Shown here: piece after piece, positions 8,405-10,001 of the stretch
How positions within the stretch are numbered: position 1 is the stretch's first letter
How the letters are laid out: each line of letters starts with the position of its first letter
Source of the DNA: Sedimenticola sp.
GTDB taxonomy: Bacteria > Pseudomonadota > Gammaproteobacteria > Chromatiales > Chromatiaceae
Direction of reading: 5' to 3'
NCBI GenBank assembly: GCA_027023915.1
Contig: JALVUB010000081.1
Coordinates: 1 to 10,001, forward strand
DNA length: 10,001 bases
Made by a program: the position numbers and the translations under genes
Notes under the pieces: generated by a model
What the model saw: the letters and a program-made list of their open reading frames with translations, nothing else
What the model was told of the DNA's origin: nothing
Database searches by the model: none

Positions 8405-9339
8405 GCACGCTTTTCCGCCACCCGCATGATGGCGCTGCGAGCCCGGGGGTTTTCCAACACTTCCGACTCACCAGGCCGTACCGGCTTGCCCACCAGACGC
8501 AACCGCCCCGGCTGTTCCATCCCGGCGGTGACCGGAACCCCTTTCGGCAACCGCTTCCCCCGGGACTGTTCCCGCAAGAACCGCTTGACCAGCCGGTCCT
8601 CAAGAGAGTGAAAGCTGATGACCACCAGCCTGCCACCTCTTGCCAACACCTCCACGGCACCGGACAATCCCGCTTTCAAGGCCTCCAGCTCGCCATTGAT
8701 CCAGATGCGAACCGCCTGAAAAGTCCGCGTGGCGGGATGTTTGTTTCGCTCCCGCGTCGGCACGGCGGCAGAGACCAGCTCCGCCAGATCGACTGTGGTA
8801 CGCAGCGGCCGGCTCTTTCGCCGCTCCACAACGGCACGGGCAATGCGCCGCGCGTAGCGCTCCTCGCCGTACTCCCACAACACCCGGGCGATCTCCTCTT
8901 CCGATGCCTTTGCCAGCCAATCGGCGGCGGAAGGGCCACTTGAACGGTCCATGCGCATGTCAAGCGGCCCCTCCCGCAGGAAACTGAAGCCGCGCGCGGC
9001 ATCGTCCAGTTGCGGCGACGACACGCCCAGATCAAGCAAAACTCCGTTCACCTTGCCTTTCACTCCCTGCCTTTCGGCCTCCTCGGCCAACCTGGCAAAA
9101 CTGGCGTTCACCAGATGGAGACGCCGGTCATCTCCCCATCTCTCTTTTCCATGCGCAACCGCTTCAGCGTCCCTGTCGAACGCGATGAGCCGCCCTTTCC
9201 GCCCCAACCGTTCGAGAATGGCGCCGCTGTGCCCACCCCGCCCGAAAGTGCCGTCGATGTAGCAGCCGTCCGGCTTTACCATCAGCGCATCCACTGCCTC
9301 TTCCAGCAGCACCGGCTTGTGGCGCAGCCCCTCCTTCAT
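8401..9339 (-). CDS. rsmH: RsmH (MraW), 16S rRNA (cytosine(1402)-N(4))-methyltransferase
   Basis: RsmH uses S-adenosylmethionine to methylate N4 of C1402 in the decoding region of 16S rRNA. The 312-residue product compares with 313 in E. coli. Motifs are HKPVLLEEAVDAL (7-19), the SAM-binding DGTFGRGGHS (29-38), AFDRDAEA (53-60), LLDLGVSSPQLDDAARGFSF (101-120), PLDMRMD (125-131), RTFQAVRIWIN (205-215), ISFHSLEDR (241-249) and NPRARSAIMR (297-306). An upstream in-frame start at 9405 exists, but it would lie inside mraZ and add 22 residues with no family similarity. ATG 9339 shares one base with the mraZ stop (TGATG). No convincing ribosome binding site precedes it, so translation is probably coupled to mraZ. 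Confidence 0.97.
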   Translation of the reverse strand: MKEGLRHKPVLLEEAVDALMVKPDGCYIDGTFGRGGHSGAILERLGRKGRLIAFDRDAEAVAHGKERWGDDRRLHLVNASFARLAEEAERQGVKGKVNGVLLDLGVSSPQLDDAARGFSFLREGPLDMRMDRSSGPSAADWLAKASEEEIARVLWEYGEERYARRIARAVVERRKSRPLRTTVDLAELVSAAVPTRERNKHPATRTFQAVRIWINGELEALKAGLSGAVEVLARGGRLVVISFHSLEDRLVKRFLREQSRGKRLPKGVPVTAGMEQPGRLRLVGKPVRPGESEVLENPRARSAIMRVAEKRA

Positions 9340-9794
9340 CAGAGCGCCAGATTGGCGAGCTCTTCCGACAGCCCCTCCTGTGGATTGCGGAACGCTTCCA
9401 ACCACTCTTCACGATTGTTGTTCCAGGCGTCGTTATCCCAAATCTCGAACTTGTGGCCCTGGCCGACCAGCGCCACCTGTTTGTTCATTCCGGCGTAATC
9501 ACGCAACGACTTGCTCAGCAGAATCCGACCCTGTCCATCGAGCTGCACCTCCTCGGCATAGCCGATAAGGAGCCGTTGCAGGTTTTTGTTTTGCGGGATC
9601 AACGAGGGAAGGCGGGAGACACGCTGGGCAATGGGCTGCCATTCGCGCTCCGGATAGAGCCACAGACAGCGGTCATGGGGGTTGACCGTCACCACCATGC
9701 CGGCACCGTCGGCGGCCAGCTCTTTCCGGTATTTCACCGGAATGGCCAGGCGCCCCTTGGTGTCCATGCTCAAAGTGTTGACGCCGAGGAACAC
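9339..9794 (-). CDS. mraZ: MraZ, transcriptional repressor of the dcw operon
   Basis: MraZ is a cytoplasmic, ring-forming DNA-binding protein of the AbrB-like (SpoVT-AbrB) fold that in E. coli represses its own dcw operon. The 151-residue product (E. coli 152) carries the two repeated half-domains with the D-x-x-G-R marks: DTKGRLAIPVKYR (11-23) and DGQGRILLSKSLRDYA (86-101). I chose GTG at 9794 because similarity begins at its FLGVNTLSMDTKGR, because an AAGGGGGA site lies just upstream, and because a longer frame from TTG 9836 would begin upstream of the predicted transcription start. It is the first gene of the operon and sits directly behind its predicted operator, so autorepression is the likely regulation. 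Confidence 0.97.
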   Translation of the reverse strand: MFLGVNTLSMDTKGRLAIPVKYRKELAADGAGMVVTVNPHDRCLWLYPEREWQPIAQRVSRLPSLIPQNKNLQRLLIGYAEEVQLDGQGRILLSKSLRDYAGMNKQVALVGQGHKFEIWDNDAWNNNREEWLEAFRNPQEGLSEELANLAL

Positions 9795-9797
9795 AAA

Positions 9798-9805
9798 TCC
9801 CCCTT
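9798..9805 (-). promoter_or_regulatory. Ribosome binding site of mraZ
   Basis: AAGGGGGA lies 3 nt before the GTG at 9794; counted from the AAGGGG core the spacing is 5 nt. It decides for the GTG start over longer readings. The same bases belong to the last 10-bp unit of the MraZ operator array. Confidence 0.75.
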
Positions 9806-9837
9806 CTTCCCCACAATTCCCCACAATTCGACACAAT
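9798..9837 (-). promoter_or_regulatory. MraZ operator: four 10-bp direct repeats
   Basis: Read on the minus strand, four consecutive 10-mers are ATTGTGTCGA (9837-9828), ATTGTGGGGA (9827-9818), ATTGTGGGGA (9817-9808) and AGAAGGGGGA (9807-9798). The middle two are identical, the first is degenerate at the G-run and the last differs in its 5' half. E. coli MraZ is known to bind direct TGGGN repeats separated by 5 nt, that is, a 10-bp period, in front of mraZ. The period, sequence and place all agree. The array overlaps the end of the -10 box, the likely transcription start and the mraZ ribosome binding site, which suits repression by blocking RNA polymerase. Confidence 0.88.
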
Positions 9838-9864
9838 CATAGGAGCTATTCTTTCGCCGGTCAA
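9836..9864 (-). promoter_or_regulatory. Sigma-70 promoter of the dcw operon (Pmra)
   Basis: On the minus strand TTGACC (9864-9859) is followed after exactly 17 bp by TATGAT (9841-9836). Each box differs from consensus by one base. Transcription would start near 9829-9828, giving a leader of about 34 nt before the mraZ GTG. This is the only strong promoter I see, so it probably drives all nine genes. Confidence 0.85.
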
Positions 9865-9886
9865 GGAAGAAATCAAAAAAAATGCT
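9865..9886 (-). promoter_or_regulatory. A/T-rich tract upstream of the -35 box, possible UP element
   Basis: Directly upstream of the -35 box is an A/T-rich stretch with a run of eight T on the minus strand (9882-9875). Its place matches where the alpha subunit C-terminal domains of RNA polymerase contact UP elements. This is inference from composition and position only. Confidence 0.4.
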
Positions 9887-9913
9887 TTCAACTCAAAGGC
9901 TTACCGACACATT

Positions 9914-9949
9914 TCAAATCAAATCAAACCGCCACCAAAACATGGCGGT
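9914..9949 (-). terminator. Possible weak terminator of an upstream minus-strand gene
   Basis: A perfect 7-bp inverted repeat (9928-9934 and 9943-9949, ACCGCCA/TGGCGGT) has an 8-nt loop. On the minus strand it is followed by three tandem TTTGA units (9928-9914). The stem is GC-rich and the tail T-rich but interrupted, so termination would be imperfect. It could end transcription of a gene lying beyond 10001 or be a protein-binding site. No coding gene is visible from 9842 to 10001. Confidence 0.35.
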
Positions 9950-10001
9950 ACATAACAAACTTAAAGTACTTTGTGAAGATTAGCGCGAAAAATGCGCGAG
10001 A

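Noticed and set aside
9339..9836. A longer mraZ starting at TTG 9836
   Set aside because: This start lies upstream of the predicted transcription start and inside the operator. Its 14 extra residues have no counterpart in MraZ proteins, and a ribosome binding site supports GTG 9794.
9949..9977. A second promoter further upstream (TTCACA, 17 bp, TATGTA on the minus strand)
   Set aside because: The -35-like box is fair, but the -10-like box matches consensus at only three positions, and the hairpin lies directly downstream. The promoter at 9836-9864 is much better.
9982..9999. GCGCGA repeated twice near the window end (on the plus strand), possible hairpin
   Set aside because: The repeat is short, pairing is limited to 4 bp of self-complementary GCGC or CGCG, and the window ends there, so nothing firm can be said.

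Overview
This window is the first part of a division-and-cell-wall (dcw) operon of a GC-rich Gram-negative bacterium. All genes lie on the minus strand, so transcription runs from the high-coordinate end to the low-coordinate end. The order is mraZ, rsmH, ftsL, ftsI, murE, murF, mraY, murD, ftsW, which is the order of Escherichia coli and many other Gammaproteobacteria and Betaproteobacteria. MurE carries the DNPR motif of meso-diaminopimelate-adding enzymes, the MraY length (360 aa) equals that of E. coli and the RsmH, FtsI and MurF lengths are within a few residues. I infer a gammaproteobacterium, with a betaproteobacterium possible; I cannot place it more finely.

Layout. From about 9795 to 10001 lies an AT-rich leader with a textbook sigma-70 promoter (TTGACC, 17 bp, TATGAT), an A/T tract upstream of it, four 10-bp direct repeats that match the known MraZ operator pattern, and a possible weak terminator hairpin of an upstream gene. 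From 9794 down to 1 the DNA is one unbroken coding stretch: eight complete genes plus ftsW, which is cut by the window edge after 348 codons. Neighbouring genes overlap by 1 to 7 nt, except ftsI/murE, which are separated by at most 8 nt. I see no internal terminator and no non-coding gap large enough for another gene.

How the genes work together. MraZ is a transcription factor that represses this operon in characterised bacteria. RsmH methylates 16S rRNA. FtsL is a divisome scaffold. FtsI (PBP3, transpeptidase) and FtsW (glycosyltransferase) form the septal peptidoglycan synthase. MurD, MurE and MurF add D-Glu, meso-DAP and D-Ala-D-Ala to the UDP-MurNAc peptide, and MraY moves the finished pentapeptide sugar onto undecaprenyl phosphate to make lipid I. 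The rest of the cluster (murG, murC, ddl, ftsQ, ftsA, ftsZ) would be expected past coordinate 1 but is not visible.

I found no previously undescribed system. All catalytic motifs I checked are intact. The most interesting part is the regulatory architecture: the MraZ-box array spans the -10 box, the transcription start and the mraZ ribosome binding site, and several ribosome binding sites are written into the 3' end of the preceding gene.
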